A stretch of 64,000 nucleotides of DNA from Rhodopseudomonas palustris (lineage in GTDB: Bacteria > Pseudomonadota > Alphaproteobacteria > Rhizobiales > Xanthobacteraceae), in the NCBI RefSeq assembly GCF_013415845.1, contig NZ_CP058907.1, forward strand, positions 2,852,001 to 2,916,000. The letters run 5' to 3'. A program made the position numbers and the translations under genes. A model generated the notes under the pieces. That model saw only the letters and a program-made list of their open reading frames with translations, ran no database searches and was not told the origin of the DNA. This document shows, in pieces, positions 45,055 to 53,780 of the stretch; within the stretch, counting starts at the first letter, position 1; every line of letters begins with the position of its first letter.

Positions 45055-45258
45055 ATGACCCAGCGCTCGACCTCAGCCGATTTCGTCACCGCCTTCGCCA
45101 CCGGCTGGCCGGAGGCTCAGCCGGAGGTGATGATCCTGTCGCTGACCACCCAGAAGGGCGTGCAGGACTTCGCCCTGACCAAGGAGCAGGCGCTTTTGGT
45201 GGCCAAGACCATCAAGCGCACCGCGACCGCGCTGGCCGCGCCCAAGGCGAGGGCCTGA
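45055..45258 (+). CDS. Small hypothetical protein
   Basis: A 67-residue protein (PEVMILSLTTQKGVQDFALT, then KEQALLVAKTIKRTATAL), one strand pair and one helix. AAGGAG is about 10 bases before ATG 45055. It has no recognised domain but appears a genuine conserved small protein of this genus. It is convergent with pucBA. Confidence 0.6.
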   Translation: MTQRSTSADFVTAFATGWPEAQPEVMILSLTTQKGVQDFALTKEQALLVAKTIKRTATALAAPKARA

Positions 45259-45311
45259 CCGCGCGCCGCGGAAGGGCATTCAAGGCTTGCCGCGGCAAGC
45301 GTGCCCCCAAA

Positions 45312-45341
45312 CGAAAACCGGGCCCCTTTCGGAGCCCGGTT
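45312..45341 (-). terminator. Terminator of the puc operon
   Basis: On the minus strand, AACCGGGC, a central part with loop GAAA, and GCCCGGTT form a hairpin followed by TTCGTTT. It lies about 30 bases after the pucA stop and is oriented to end the puc transcript. Confidence 0.75.
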
Positions 45342-45371
45342 CGGCAATACAGCTCAGAAGAGCAGTATTGA

Positions 45372-45551
45372 TTAGCCGACGTTGACCGACGACTCGATCG
45401 CCGCGGCCTTGCCGTTCCAGTACTTCGAGAACCAGGTGGTGTGCGACAGCACAGCAAAGTGCACCAGGATCGCGATCACGGTGACGCTGCCGAGCAGGAG
45501 CGGGAGACCGACGGTCGGCTTCACCACAGTCCAGATACGAGCTTGATTCAT
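45372..45551 (-). CDS. pucA: Light-harvesting LH2 alpha chain
   Basis: A 59-residue LH2 alpha apoprotein ([20 protein letters not shown] at the N-terminus). It has a single membrane helix holding H31, the axial ligand of a B850 bacteriochlorophyll. Y44 and W45, which hydrogen-bond B850 in high-light LH2, are both present (SKYWNG). The complex should therefore absorb near 850 nm rather than as an 820-nm low-light type. AAAGGAG precedes its ATG. It follows pucB by 25 bases, the usual order. Confidence 0.95.
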   Translation of the reverse strand: MNQARIWTVVKPTVGLPLLLGSVTVIAILVHFAVLSHTTWFSKYWNGKAAAIESSVNVG

Positions 45552-45576
45552 ATTCTATACTCCTTTGGGCAGCTAA

Positions 45577-45720
45577 TTAGTGCAGCCAGGGCGAGTAAAC
45601 GTAGGCGAGGAAGTGCGCGACGATCGCGATCGCACCGAAAATGCGGGTGCCATCGATCACGTGCTTGTGGAGCTCTTCGGACTCCTCGACCGTCAGGCCG
45701 GTCAGCGTCTTGTCAGCCAT
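45577..45720 (-). CDS. pucB: Light-harvesting LH2 beta chain
   Basis: A 47-residue LH2 beta apoprotein. The N-terminal amphipathic part is [20 protein letters not shown], and the membrane helix [14 protein letters not shown] contains the His ligand of B850. The end is YSPWLH. With PucA it forms the ring antenna that passes energy to LH1. It is the first gene of the operon. R. palustris carries several pucBA pairs; which one this is cannot be told from the sequence alone. Confidence 0.95.
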   Translation of the reverse strand: MADKTLTGLTVEESEELHKHVIDGTRIFGAIAIVAHFLAYVYSPWLH

Positions 45721-45812
45721 TTTGAGACCTCATAATGGGGTTTCTGCGCATCGCCGAGCCGCGTTGCGGCCCTCGATGGCGCGCATATTGACTCGCTCCC
45801 CCCGACCGAACA

Positions 45813-45826
45813 TTGAGCCGGCTCAA
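45813..45826. promoter_or_regulatory. FixK/FNR-type binding site upstream of pucBA
   Basis: TTGAGCCGGCTCAA is a perfect palindrome of the form TTGA-N6-TCAA, the FNR/FixK box. Its centre is about 100 bases before the pucB start. In R. palustris such regulators (AadR, FixK) respond to low oxygen, when the antenna is made. No PpsR-type TGT-N12-ACA site was seen in the same region. Confidence 0.6.
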
Positions 45827-46079
45827 ATTTTCGTGAGTGCCGCGTGATCCGTTGGTCGTAAGGCGGTAGCGAGATGCCGGGTTAGGCCGCTTTATTGTGG
45901 ACCAGCGGATTGCCAAAAGTCCCTTGGTGCGCCCATTCCCGGTCGAATCGAGCTCACGGAGCGGACGGGTGAACGGCGATCGATTTGGGAGCTGCTGGGC
46001 CAAGTGGACCGTCGACGAAGAGAATAAAGAGCCAGCTCTGGACGAGCCGATCAGTCTTCGATCTGACGAGTAAGGCGCA

Positions 46080-46155
46080 TGGTGAGCGCGGAGGGACTCG
46101 AACCCTCGACCCCATGATTAAAAGTCACGTGCTCTACCGGCTGAGCTACGCGCTC
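46080..46155 (-). tRNA. tRNA-Lys (anticodon TTT)
   Basis: The minus strand folds into a normal cloverleaf of 73 bases plus an encoded CCA (46080-46082). The acceptor stem is GAGCGCG paired with CGCGCTC, the anticodon loop CTTTTAA places TTT at 46120-46122, and the T-arm is GAGGGTTCGAGTCCCTC-like. There is no integrase nearby and no partial duplicate was noticed. Confidence 0.95.
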
Positions 46156-46310
46156 ACGTGAGGCGCTGTGTAGGGGGCGGGGCCGGCGGGGTCAATACCC
46201 GCGGTGACCGCGCCAGCCACAGCGAAAGCCGAATTGGCTCAAGCCCACAGATATTTATCCAATCTTCCTCGTGCAACCAATCAGCTGGCGCGCGCGGCCG
46301 CGACGCGCGG

Positions 46311-49145
46311 TTATGCGTCGCGGTGAAGCTCCGAGGCGACCTTCTGCGGCGCCGGGATCGGTGTCGGCAGTGCCACCGGGCGCAGGCCGATCAATTCGGC
46401 GGTCCGCACCGCAGTCGCGGTCCACCAGCCGAACTGGTTGATTCGGGAGTTCTCCAGAATCGCGATCGCTACCGCCGCGAGGAACGGCAGGCTCTGCAGC
46501 ACCAAGACGCCGGCGAAGATGTAGATCTCGGTGATCTGAATGTTGCTGTTGGAGACCACCAGGATCGCGGCGCCGATCAGCAGCAGCACGCCGATCACCG
46601 CTTCCCAGAACGCCTGGAATTCGACCGACATCATCGTCAGGCCGCCCTTGGAGGTGCGGGCGAAGGCGAGGTGCTCGGTGATCAGGCCCTGGGCGACGGC
46701 GCGCGACACCGTCCATTGCACCGACATCGCCGCGATCATCGCGCCGAGCATCTGCGGCACGCCGATCTTCACCCGCAGCCGGTACAGCACCAGGAAGTGC
46801 GCCAGCGTGACGATGAAGGAGGCGATGATCGGCAAGGTCAGGATCTTGTCGGGAATCGCGATGTCGGCGAACGCGACGATCGGGACCCAGATCAGGTTGA
46901 GGATCGCCACCACCACGCCGAGGCTTTCGGCGCCGAGCCAGTTCAGCCAGCCGAGGCCAAATTCGCGGCGCTGGTCGCGGCTGAGGCGGCTGTTGCCGGG
47001 CAGGAATCGGCGCCAGTGCTTCTTGATGATCTGGAAGCCGCCATAGGCCCAGCGATGCCGCTGCTTCTTGAACGCCTCGTAGGTGTCCGGCAGCAGGCCG
47101 TAGCCGTAGCGGGTGTTGGTGTAGTGGGTGAGCCAGCCGTGCTCCATAATCTCGAGGCCGAGATCGGAGTCTTCGCAGATGGTGTCGCTCGACCAGCCGC
47201 CGGCCATGTCCATCGCGGCGCGGCGGATCAGGCACATCGTGCCGTGCACGATAATGCCGTTGTACTCGTTGCGCTGGACCATGCCGATGTCGAAGAACCC
47301 GGCATATTCGCCGTTCATGATGTAGTGCATCAGCGAACGGTCGCCGTCGCGATGCTCCTGCGGCGCCTGCACCAGGCCGACTCGCGGATCGTCGAACGCG
47401 GGGACGAGGTCCTTCAGCCAGTCCGGCGTCACCACATAGTCGGCGTCGATGATACCGATGATCTCGGCATCGACCGCGGTGCGCTCCATCGCGATCCGCA
47501 GCGCGCCGGCCTTGAAGCCTTTGACGTTCTCGGCGTTGATGAACTTGAAGCGCTCGCCGAGCTCGCGGCAGTGATCCTGGATCGGCTGGGTAAAGGCCGG
47601 ATCGGGCGTGTTGTTGATGATCACCACGACTTCGAAGTTCGGGTAATCGAGCCGCGCCAGCGCATCCAGCGTCTGCTTCAGCATCTCCGGCGGTTCGAAA
47701 TACGCCGGGACGTGGATCGAGACCTTGGGGAAGGTCACCGGTTCGCCCTTGGCAATCGCTGCGGCGCGCTTGGCTTCCTGGGCATCGGTGAGGGCGCGGG
47801 TGATCAGCCGTCGCGGTTTGCGGCCGAAGGCCACGGCCGAGATTTCCTCGATCCGCGCCAAGGCGATTGCAACCAGCGGGATCAGCAGGATCATGCCGAG
47901 CGTCAGCGCGAAGGCTGAGCCGAACAGGAAGTAGTGCCCGTTCCAATAGGCGAACACCGTCGCCGCCCAGGCGCCGGCGCCGTGCGCCGCGGCCGACAGC
48001 AGCAGCGTCTGCATCGCGGTCGGGGCGGCGAGCTGCAGGATCGGCAGCGACAGCAGGATGCCGACCAGAAGCGCGATGCCCGCGAGCTTCCAGTAGTTTG
48101 GATCGACCACCGGGCCAGTCCAGGCGAACTTCGGCTGGCGCGAGGCGTCTAGGAAGCCCCAATACGGACCGACGCCGCCTTCGAAGAACTTCCAGGGCTG
48201 ATCGATCGCTTCAACGATGTTGTACTCCATGCCGATCGAGTCGGCGCGGCTGACGAAGTTGCGCAGCGTCACCGCCTGTTCGAACTGACCGGGCACCGCA
48301 GCCTTGCGGTTGTAGCCGGCGCTCGGCCAGCCGAATTCGGCGATCACGATGCGCTTGCCCGGGAAGGCCTCGCGCAGCTTTTGGTAGATGATCATCGCCT
48401 GATCGACCGCCTGCTTGGCGGAGAAGCCTTCCCAGTACGGCAGGACGTGCGCGGCGATGAAGTCGACCGATGAGGCGAGCTCGGGATGCTCGAGCCATAT
48501 GTTCCAGATTTCGCCAGAGGTGACCGGCGCTTTGACCTGAGACTTCACGCGCTGGATTAGCCGGGTCAACCGGCGGACGTTGTTTTCGGCCGTGGCCCAG
48601 CGCACCGCTTCGTCGCGCTTGTCGGCCGGCTGGGCTTCGGCGTCGCGAACCCGCTGGTTCTCTTCGGCCACCAGCCGGTAGCGCTCTTCCTCGCTCAGCC
48701 CGAGATTTTCCAGCGGGATCTGATCGCCGCGATACACCGTTTCGTTGCCGACCACGATGCCGCTGACATTGGCGTTGTGCTTGGCGAGGTCGATCGCGGC
48801 CTGGATCTCGCGCTCGTTGCGGGTGACATCCTTGTCGATCCAGGCGCCGACATTGACCTTCAGGCCGAACTCATTGGCGATCGGCGGCACCATCTCGGGA
48901 CCGCCGGTCGACGAATACAGACGGATGGCGCGGGTCTGCGCCGACAGCTTTTTCAGGTCGGAGCGGATCCGTTCAGCGGTCGGGAAGTTGTCGACGTCCG
49001 GATGGCCGGAGCCATCGAACGGCGCGTAGGACACGCTCGGCAGGATACCGGTGAAGTCGGCGGCTTGTTGTTTCTCCCGAAGGAGACCCCAGAGCCCGGC
49101 GTGAGCGGCGGTGACGAAAAGCAGAACGGCGACGACAGCGCGCAT
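46311..49145 (-). CDS. ndvB: NdvB-like beta-glucan synthase (GH17-like plus GT2)
   Basis: A 944-residue inner-membrane enzyme resembling Bradyrhizobium NdvB, the beta-(1,3)-glucan synthase of cyclic (1,3)(1,6)-glucans. Residues 35-345 form a GH17-like domain with VVGNETVYRG (E135) and EFGWPSAGYN, the acid/base and nucleophile glutamates, probably used for transglycosylation in the periplasm. Membrane helices follow. The processive GT2 domain shows IDADYVV (D567, D569), the SDTICEDSDLG acidic motif and KQRHRWAYGG (Q-x2-RW). Five or more further helices close the chain. ATG 49145 precedes the signal-anchor helix. The glucan has roles in osmotic adaptation and symbiosis in relatives. Confidence 0.85.
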   Translation of the reverse strand: MRAVVAVLLFVTAAHAGLWGLLREKQQAADFTGILPSVSYAPFDGSGHPDVDNFPTAERIRSDLKKLSAQTRAIRLYSSTGGPEMVPPIANEFGLKVNVGAWIDKDVTRNEREIQAAIDLAKHNANVSGIVVGNETVYRGDQIPLENLGLSEEERYRLVAEENQRVRDAEAQPADKRDEAVRWATAENNVRRLTRLIQRVKSQVKAPVTSGEIWNIWLEHPELASSVDFIAAHVLPYWEGFSAKQAVDQAMIIYQKLREAFPGKRIVIAEFGWPSAGYNRKAAVPGQFEQAVTLRNFVSRADSIGMEYNIVEAIDQPWKFFEGGVGPYWGFLDASRQPKFAWTGPVVDPNYWKLAGIALLVGILLSLPILQLAAPTAMQTLLLSAAAHGAGAWAATVFAYWNGHYFLFGSAFALTLGMILLIPLVAIALARIEEISAVAFGRKPRRLITRALTDAQEAKRAAAIAKGEPVTFPKVSIHVPAYFEPPEMLKQTLDALARLDYPNFEVVVIINNTPDPAFTQPIQDHCRELGERFKFINAENVKGFKAGALRIAMERTAVDAEIIGIIDADYVVTPDWLKDLVPAFDDPRVGLVQAPQEHRDGDRSLMHYIMNGEYAGFFDIGMVQRNEYNGIIVHGTMCLIRRAAMDMAGGWSSDTICEDSDLGLEIMEHGWLTHYTNTRYGYGLLPDTYEAFKKQRHRWAYGGFQIIKKHWRRFLPGNSRLSRDQRREFGLGWLNWLGAESLGVVVAILNLIWVPIVAFADIAIPDKILTLPIIASFIVTLAHFLVLYRLRVKIGVPQMLGAMIAAMSVQWTVSRAVAQGLITEHLAFARTSKGGLTMMSVEFQAFWEAVIGVLLLIGAAILVVSNSNIQITEIYIFAGVLVLQSLPFLAAVAIAILENSRINQFGWWTATAVRTAELIGLRPVALPTPIPAPQKVASELHRDA

Positions 49146-49332
49146 CGCGACTAAACCATAAGGGGCCAGTTTGGCAGGTGGACTAACCCGTCCCCGAGGT
49201 CCGTCCACATCGTGGGCGCATCACTGTGCGGATGCGCCCCGTGTCCAAGCAACTCGGCCGACCCCGTGGCGAATTGAGGGCGTCCGGCGACCAAACCCGA
49301 GAAAATCCCGACCGTTCCAGCGCGCCGCGGAG

Positions 49333-49911
49333 TTATTTCGCAGGCGCGGGAGCCGCCGGTTGCTGCGGGGCAGGCGCTTGCGCCGGCTTCGCGGCCGGAC
49401 CGGGAGGCGTTGCGGCCGCTGCGGCGGGCTGCTGCTGGGCGGTCGGATTGATCCAGCATGCGTGCACGCGTCCGCTGAGGCTGTCGGGGGCTTTCGGGTC
49501 GATAGGACCAGATCGCACGACACACCTGAATGCCGCCTGAATGTGACCCGTCGGGCAGCCGAAGCGGTCATACATATCGAGGTGGCGGAACGCGGTGTCG
49601 AGATCGTCGCGCCACATCAGAACCACGACGCGGCGGCCGAGCCAGACGCATTCCGGGTTGCCGGCGGGGCCGTTGATCGCCTGCGCGGCCTCGGCGAATT
49701 CGTCGGTCTTCTTCTGGCTTTCCTTGAGCGCGTCGGCAGTCGACTGAGCCGGCTGATTGTTGGCGACTGCGGGCGGCTTCTGCGTCTGATCCTGAGCGCG
49801 CAGATCGCCGCTCTGGGCGATGGCGCCGCCTACGCCGATCGACAGAGCAAGACCGCTCACGGCCAGGCAACGCAGCATCGCGTTCTGGAACTCAAGGAAT
49901 ACTCGTCGCAT
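49333..49911 (-). CDS. Exported small protein between the two beta-glucan genes
   Basis: A 192-residue protein. A signal peptide is visible (LRCLAVSGLALSIGVGGAIAQ, cut after AIAQ). The middle has GNPECVWLGRRVVVLMWRDDL and DRFGCPTGHIQAAFRC, with four Cys that could form disulfides. The tail is Ala/Pro/Gln-rich and possibly crosses the periplasm. ATG 49911 has a GGGGA upstream. It precedes the NdvB-like gene on the same strand by about 190 bases. A partner role in glucan synthesis is a guess from position. Confidence 0.75.
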   Translation of the reverse strand: MRRVFLEFQNAMLRCLAVSGLALSIGVGGAIAQSGDLRAQDQTQKPPAVANNQPAQSTADALKESQKKTDEFAEAAQAINGPAGNPECVWLGRRVVVLMWRDDLDTAFRHLDMYDRFGCPTGHIQAAFRCVVRSGPIDPKAPDSLSGRVHACWINPTAQQQPAAAAATPPGPAAKPAQAPAPQQPAAPAPAK

Positions 49912-50173
49912 CGTGTCCCCGATCTCGTTGCCGGGCCATCGCGGCGCCGGTCGATCCACCTGATGCCGCTTGAATTCGTCGCCGATAGGGCGTGGCCCTC
50001 GGCAGAATCCCATGACGGACATTTTTGATTTTGTCCAGCAATGGCAGTTCGTCCTTCGGTGCATGGCGACGAATTGATGGCGGAAGAACGTCTGTTGTCG
50101 TGGCGGCCGAACGGCGCAGTGCACAAGGCGGCCTTGGCAGATCGGTCGCAAGCGGCTAATCGACGGGACCCTT

Positions 50174-51808
50174 TTGCAACGGACGGAATCGAAATCCTTG
50201 CGCACGCCGCTGCTGTTGATCCCGATCTCGTTGGCCATGATCTTCGGTGTGTGGTGGTGGATCGCCACGCCGATCACGCTTGAACGCGCGCCGATCGAAG
50301 CCAACTCCAAACTGGAATGCGTCTCGTACGCGCCGTTCCGCGGCGCGCAGACGCCGCTCGATCCGACGACGCATATCGACGCCGAGCAGATCGCGCAGGA
50401 CATGGCGCAGCTCGCCAAGATCTCGAAGTGCGTTCGTACCTATTCGATCGATAACGGCCTCGACCAGCTTCCGCCGCTCGCCGCCAAGGTCGGGCTGAAG
50501 GTGCTGCAGGGCATCTGGCTGTCGAACGACCGCTCCAAGAACCTCGCGCAGATCGCGACCGCAGTCGGCCTCACCAAAGCCTATCCGGACGTGATCACCG
50601 GTTTGGTGGTCGGCAACGAAGTCTTGCTTCGCGGCGAGATGACGACGGCAGACCTGGCTGCAACCATTCGGTTGGTGAAGGCGCAGGCCAAGGTGCCGGT
50701 GACTTATGCGGACGTCTGGGAATACTGGCTGCGTAACCGCGAGATCTACGACGCGGTCGATTTCGTCACCATTCATATCCTGCCGTACTGGGAGGACATG
50801 CCGGTCCGCGCCCGCTACGCCGCGAACCACGTCGACGCGATCCGCAAGCAGGTCGCGGTGGCGTTCCCGGGCAAGGAAATCCTGATCGGCGAAACCGGAT
50901 GGCCGAGCGCCGGCCGGATGCGCGAAGGCGCGTTGCCGTCGCGTGCCAACCAGGCGCGGGTGGTGTCGGAAATTCTCGCCCTCGCCAAGGCGGAGAACTT
51001 CCGCGTCAATCTGATCGAAGCTTACGACCAGCCTTGGAAACGCGACCTCGAAGGCACCGTCGGCGGTTATTGGGGCCTGATCGACGCCGACAACCGCGCT
51101 GAGAAGTATCCGGCGGGCGTGCCGATCAGCAACTTCCCGTATTGGAAGCTCGACGCTGCCGCCGGCATGACGCTGAGCGTTCTGGTATTTCTGACCGCGA
51201 TCCTGACGCTGCGTCGGCGCCCGTGGGCGCCGCGGCTGATCTCCTGGCTGGCGGTGGGCACGTCGGCGACAATCGCCGGCATTCTGCTCGGCATTGCGGT
51301 CGACAAGCTGTTGGTCGAAAGCTACGGCGTCGGGCGTTGGGCGCAGTGGAGCCTGCTGCTCGCCAGCGGCATTTTGACGCCGATCCTCGGTGCGCATGCG
51401 TTGATGTCCGGTCGGCCGCTTCCGACCTTCCTGGATCTGTTCGGGCCGCGCGAAGACCGGTCGCATTCGTTTGCGACTTGGGCGCTTGGTCTGGCTGTAG
51501 CGGTGACCGTGCTGATCGGCGCCCAGACCGCGCTCGGCTTCACCTTCGATCCGCGCTACCGCGACTTCCCGTTCGCGTCGCTGACGATGGCGGTGGTGCC
51601 GCTGTTCCTGCTGATGCTGCTGAACCGGCCGCAGCAGGGGCTCCGGCCGATCGCCGAAGCTTCGTTCGCCGGCCTGTTCGCCCTCTGCGCGCTATACACC
51701 GTGTTCAACGAAGGGCCGAAGAACTGGCAGTCGCTGTGGACATGCGCAGTTTACGCGATGCTCGCGCTCACGCTGTGGCGGGCGCGGGTCGCGCAAACCC
51801 CAAAATAA
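50174..51808 (+). CDS. ndvC: NdvC-like beta-glucan enzyme (GH17-like membrane protein)
   Basis: A 544-residue membrane protein resembling Bradyrhizobium NdvC (beta-1,6-linkage enzyme of the cyclic glucan). One anchor helix (about residues 12-32) is followed by a GH17-like domain, about residues 45-320, with VVGNEVLLRG and IGETGWPSAGR as its two glutamate motifs. The C-terminal 200 residues hold about seven helices. No GT2 domain is present, so a transglycosylase that adds (1,6) links fits better than a synthase. The start is TTG 50174 with GGGA just upstream. It diverges from the NdvB gene group and overlaps the convergent next gene by 41 bases. Confidence 0.85.
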   Translation: MQRTESKSLRTPLLLIPISLAMIFGVWWWIATPITLERAPIEANSKLECVSYAPFRGAQTPLDPTTHIDAEQIAQDMAQLAKISKCVRTYSIDNGLDQLPPLAAKVGLKVLQGIWLSNDRSKNLAQIATAVGLTKAYPDVITGLVVGNEVLLRGEMTTADLAATIRLVKAQAKVPVTYADVWEYWLRNREIYDAVDFVTIHILPYWEDMPVRARYAANHVDAIRKQVAVAFPGKEILIGETGWPSAGRMREGALPSRANQARVVSEILALAKAENFRVNLIEAYDQPWKRDLEGTVGGYWGLIDADNRAEKYPAGVPISNFPYWKLDAAAGMTLSVLVFLTAILTLRRRPWAPRLISWLAVGTSATIAGILLGIAVDKLLVESYGVGRWAQWSLLLASGILTPILGAHALMSGRPLPTFLDLFGPREDRSHSFATWALGLAVAVTVLIGAQTALGFTFDPRYRDFPFASLTMAVVPLFLLMLLNRPQQGLRPIAEASFAGLFALCALYTVFNEGPKNWQSLWTCAVYAMLALTLWRARVAQTPK

Positions 51809-52148
51809 GCAGCCCGATCGCGATCCCCGACAGCCCGATATTGTAGAGCACGATGCCGAAGCCGGCGCAGATCAGGCCGCCGGTGAGCAGCACGATCGAC
51901 GGCCGGATGAAGTGCAGCACCGCGATCACCAGCGCGGCGATGCCGAACACCGAATTCTGAAACAGATACGTCATCAGCAGTCGGGCTTTGCACAGCATCG
52001 AGCGCAACCCGGCATCGCAGGCCAGGGCCACGGTCGACAGCTCGATCGCGAGGTAGCGCAGGTACAGCGCGTAGCCGACGGTCAGGAAGCCGACGATCAG
52101 CAGGAATTGCACCTGATACGGAGTAAGGCGGAACGGCTTTTTCTTCAT
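51768..52148 (-). CDS. Small membrane protein of unknown function
   Basis: A 126-residue protein with three or four hydrophobic helices (FLLIVGFLTVGYALYLRYLA, YLFQNSVFGIAALVIAVLHF, SIVLLTGGLICAGFGIVLYN). No family recognised. ATG 52148 gives a MKKKPFRLTPYQVQ start before the first helix. It converges on the NdvC-like gene and lies 73 bases after the next gene's stop on the same strand. Confidence 0.72.
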   Translation of the reverse strand: MKKKPFRLTPYQVQFLLIVGFLTVGYALYLRYLAIELSTVALACDAGLRSMLCKARLLMTYLFQNSVFGIAALVIAVLHFIRPSIVLLTGGLICAGFGIVLYNIGLSGIAIGLLILGFARPAPATA

Positions 52149-52221
52149 AGCGTGATTATGCTGCGCTTCGAGAGGGCGAACAAGCTGACGCGGCGTTCGT
52201 GACCGAGGCCGCCCCAGGCTT

Positions 52222-53613
52222 TTAGCGGATGCCGAGGAACGATGACAGGGTGGCCGGCCTTGGCGGCGGAGGTGCATCCTGCGCTTGTGCCGGCGGAGGC
52301 GGCGGCGGTTCAGGCTGCTGCAGGGTCACGCGCTCGCGATGCCGGCGCACCGGGCGCTGCGGTGCCGCTTGGGGCGCGCTCGCCGGCGCCGCCATCGGCA
52401 GGCGTTGGCCGTCATAGACCGACGCTTCGCAGGCGCGGTCCGCGCTGCCGAGTGCCGCGCAGACTTTCGCCGCGGCGGCGGCGTCCGCGATCGGACCTGC
52501 GACCAGCCGCAGCTGGGTGGCGTTGCCGTTTTCCTTGATCATGATGATCGGCTGCAGGCCCTTGAGCGACTTCTGGGTCTTCGACAGCTTGCGCCACAAC
52601 CCGCGCAGCCCCTCAACGGTGTTGGCGGCGCCGAGGTCGACGCCGAAGTCGGTGCGCGGCGCCGGCGTTTCCGCGGCAGCCTCCGCGTCTTCGCCGGTCT
52701 CTTCGGGCGAGGTTGCGGCCTTCGGCTCAAGCAGCTTGGCCGCTCCTGGATCCGGCGGCGCCAGGATCGACCGCGACGGCATTAACGGCGTCGTCGAGAT
52801 CATCGCCGCAGCCGTTTGCGCCGCGGGCCGCTCCGGCGGGGCCGGCTCCAGACGCGGCTTGTCGAGTCGAGATCTTTCCTGAGGTTTTTCCGCCATTGCC
52901 TTGTCGTCCGAAGGCTTTTTCGCTTCCGCCGCAGCGGGAGCTTGCGCCGAGGCCGGTTCTTCCGGCTTGGTCGGAGCCAGCGTCACTGGAACGGTTGCAG
53001 CAACCGCCGGGGATGCTGCCGGAGCGGCCGCGGTTGGGGACGGTTCGATCGCCCCCAGCTTCTTGGTAGGAGCTGCAGGCGTGTTCGGCCTAGTTTCGAC
53101 CGGAGCCACGGGCGGTGCAGGCGGGGGCGTCTCCTTGGTCGGAATCTCCGGCAACGTCGCGGCCGCTCCCCAACGGTCTATCGGATTGGCAGCCGCCGGT
53201 GCATTCGGCTTGCCGCCGCCCGACTGCACCCGTGCGATCGATCCTGTGACTGAATCCAGTCCCTGTTCGAGCGTGCCGACGCGCGCATACAGCCGGTCGC
53301 GGTCGGTGTTCAGCGACTCGATCGCCGCGGTCAGCCGGCTGGTCGCCGTCTGGGTGTCCTTGGCCAGGCGCTGGATCATCTGCGACTGCTGGGCGACGTC
53401 CGCCGCCGCCGTTTGCTCGCGCCGCCGGTCGGTGACGTTCTGGACCGCCATAATGGCGAGTACGACGGCGCCGAGCGAGGCAATCGCCCACGATCCCAGG
53501 CGCCACTTGTCCTGGGTGTTGAGCTCTTCTTCATCTGCCAGCAGCCGGGTCAGCCAGCCGCCCGTTTCCTCGGTCGCGAAGCTGTCTGCCAGATCGTCGG
53601 TTTTTCTGGCCAT
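52222..53613 (-). CDS. Single-pass membrane protein with SPOR-like C-terminus
   Basis: A 463-residue protein. One membrane helix lies at about residues 43-60 (WAIASLGAVVLAIMAVQNV), then a coiled coil and a long Ala/Pro/Glu-rich stretch (about 135-315). Residues about 325-405 resemble a SPOR-like domain (LKGLQPIIMIKENGNATQLR, then LVAGPIADAAAAAKVCAALG), which binds denuded peptidoglycan in division proteins. It ends in Pro-rich repeats. It is probably a periplasmic protein of the cell-envelope machinery; the SPOR call is moderate. It diverges from glmU. Confidence 0.7.
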   Translation of the reverse strand: MARKTDDLADSFATEETGGWLTRLLADEEELNTQDKWRLGSWAIASLGAVVLAIMAVQNVTDRRREQTAAADVAQQSQMIQRLAKDTQTATSRLTAAIESLNTDRDRLYARVGTLEQGLDSVTGSIARVQSGGGKPNAPAAANPIDRWGAAATLPEIPTKETPPPAPPVAPVETRPNTPAAPTKKLGAIEPSPTAAAPAASPAVAATVPVTLAPTKPEEPASAQAPAAAEAKKPSDDKAMAEKPQERSRLDKPRLEPAPPERPAAQTAAAMISTTPLMPSRSILAPPDPGAAKLLEPKAATSPEETGEDAEAAAETPAPRTDFGVDLGAANTVEGLRGLWRKLSKTQKSLKGLQPIIMIKENGNATQLRLVAGPIADAAAAAKVCAALGSADRACEASVYDGQRLPMAAPASAPQAAPQRPVRRHRERVTLQQPEPPPPPPAQAQDAPPPPRPATLSSFLGIR

Positions 53614-53780
53614 CGGATGGTCTCAAAGCCTTGAAGCGCGCAACGCGAATCAGATGCCCAACAGTATCAGGGAATTGCCGTTTTCAGGTGGGCGCCGGTT
53701 GCCGCCGGGGCCGCAAACCCGTTTCCCCTTCGTGGCAAAACCCTTTATGAGGGCCGCATCACCAGACCATGGATGTTGAA

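Noticed and set aside
46080..46155. tRNA-Lys as an integration site for the accessory island
   Set aside because: No integrase or partial tRNA copy was seen, and the island lies more than 2 kb away across conserved genes.
46158..47918. Long plus-strand frame across the NdvB-like gene
   Set aside because: Antisense of a well-supported gene, with typical Arg/His-rich shadow composition.
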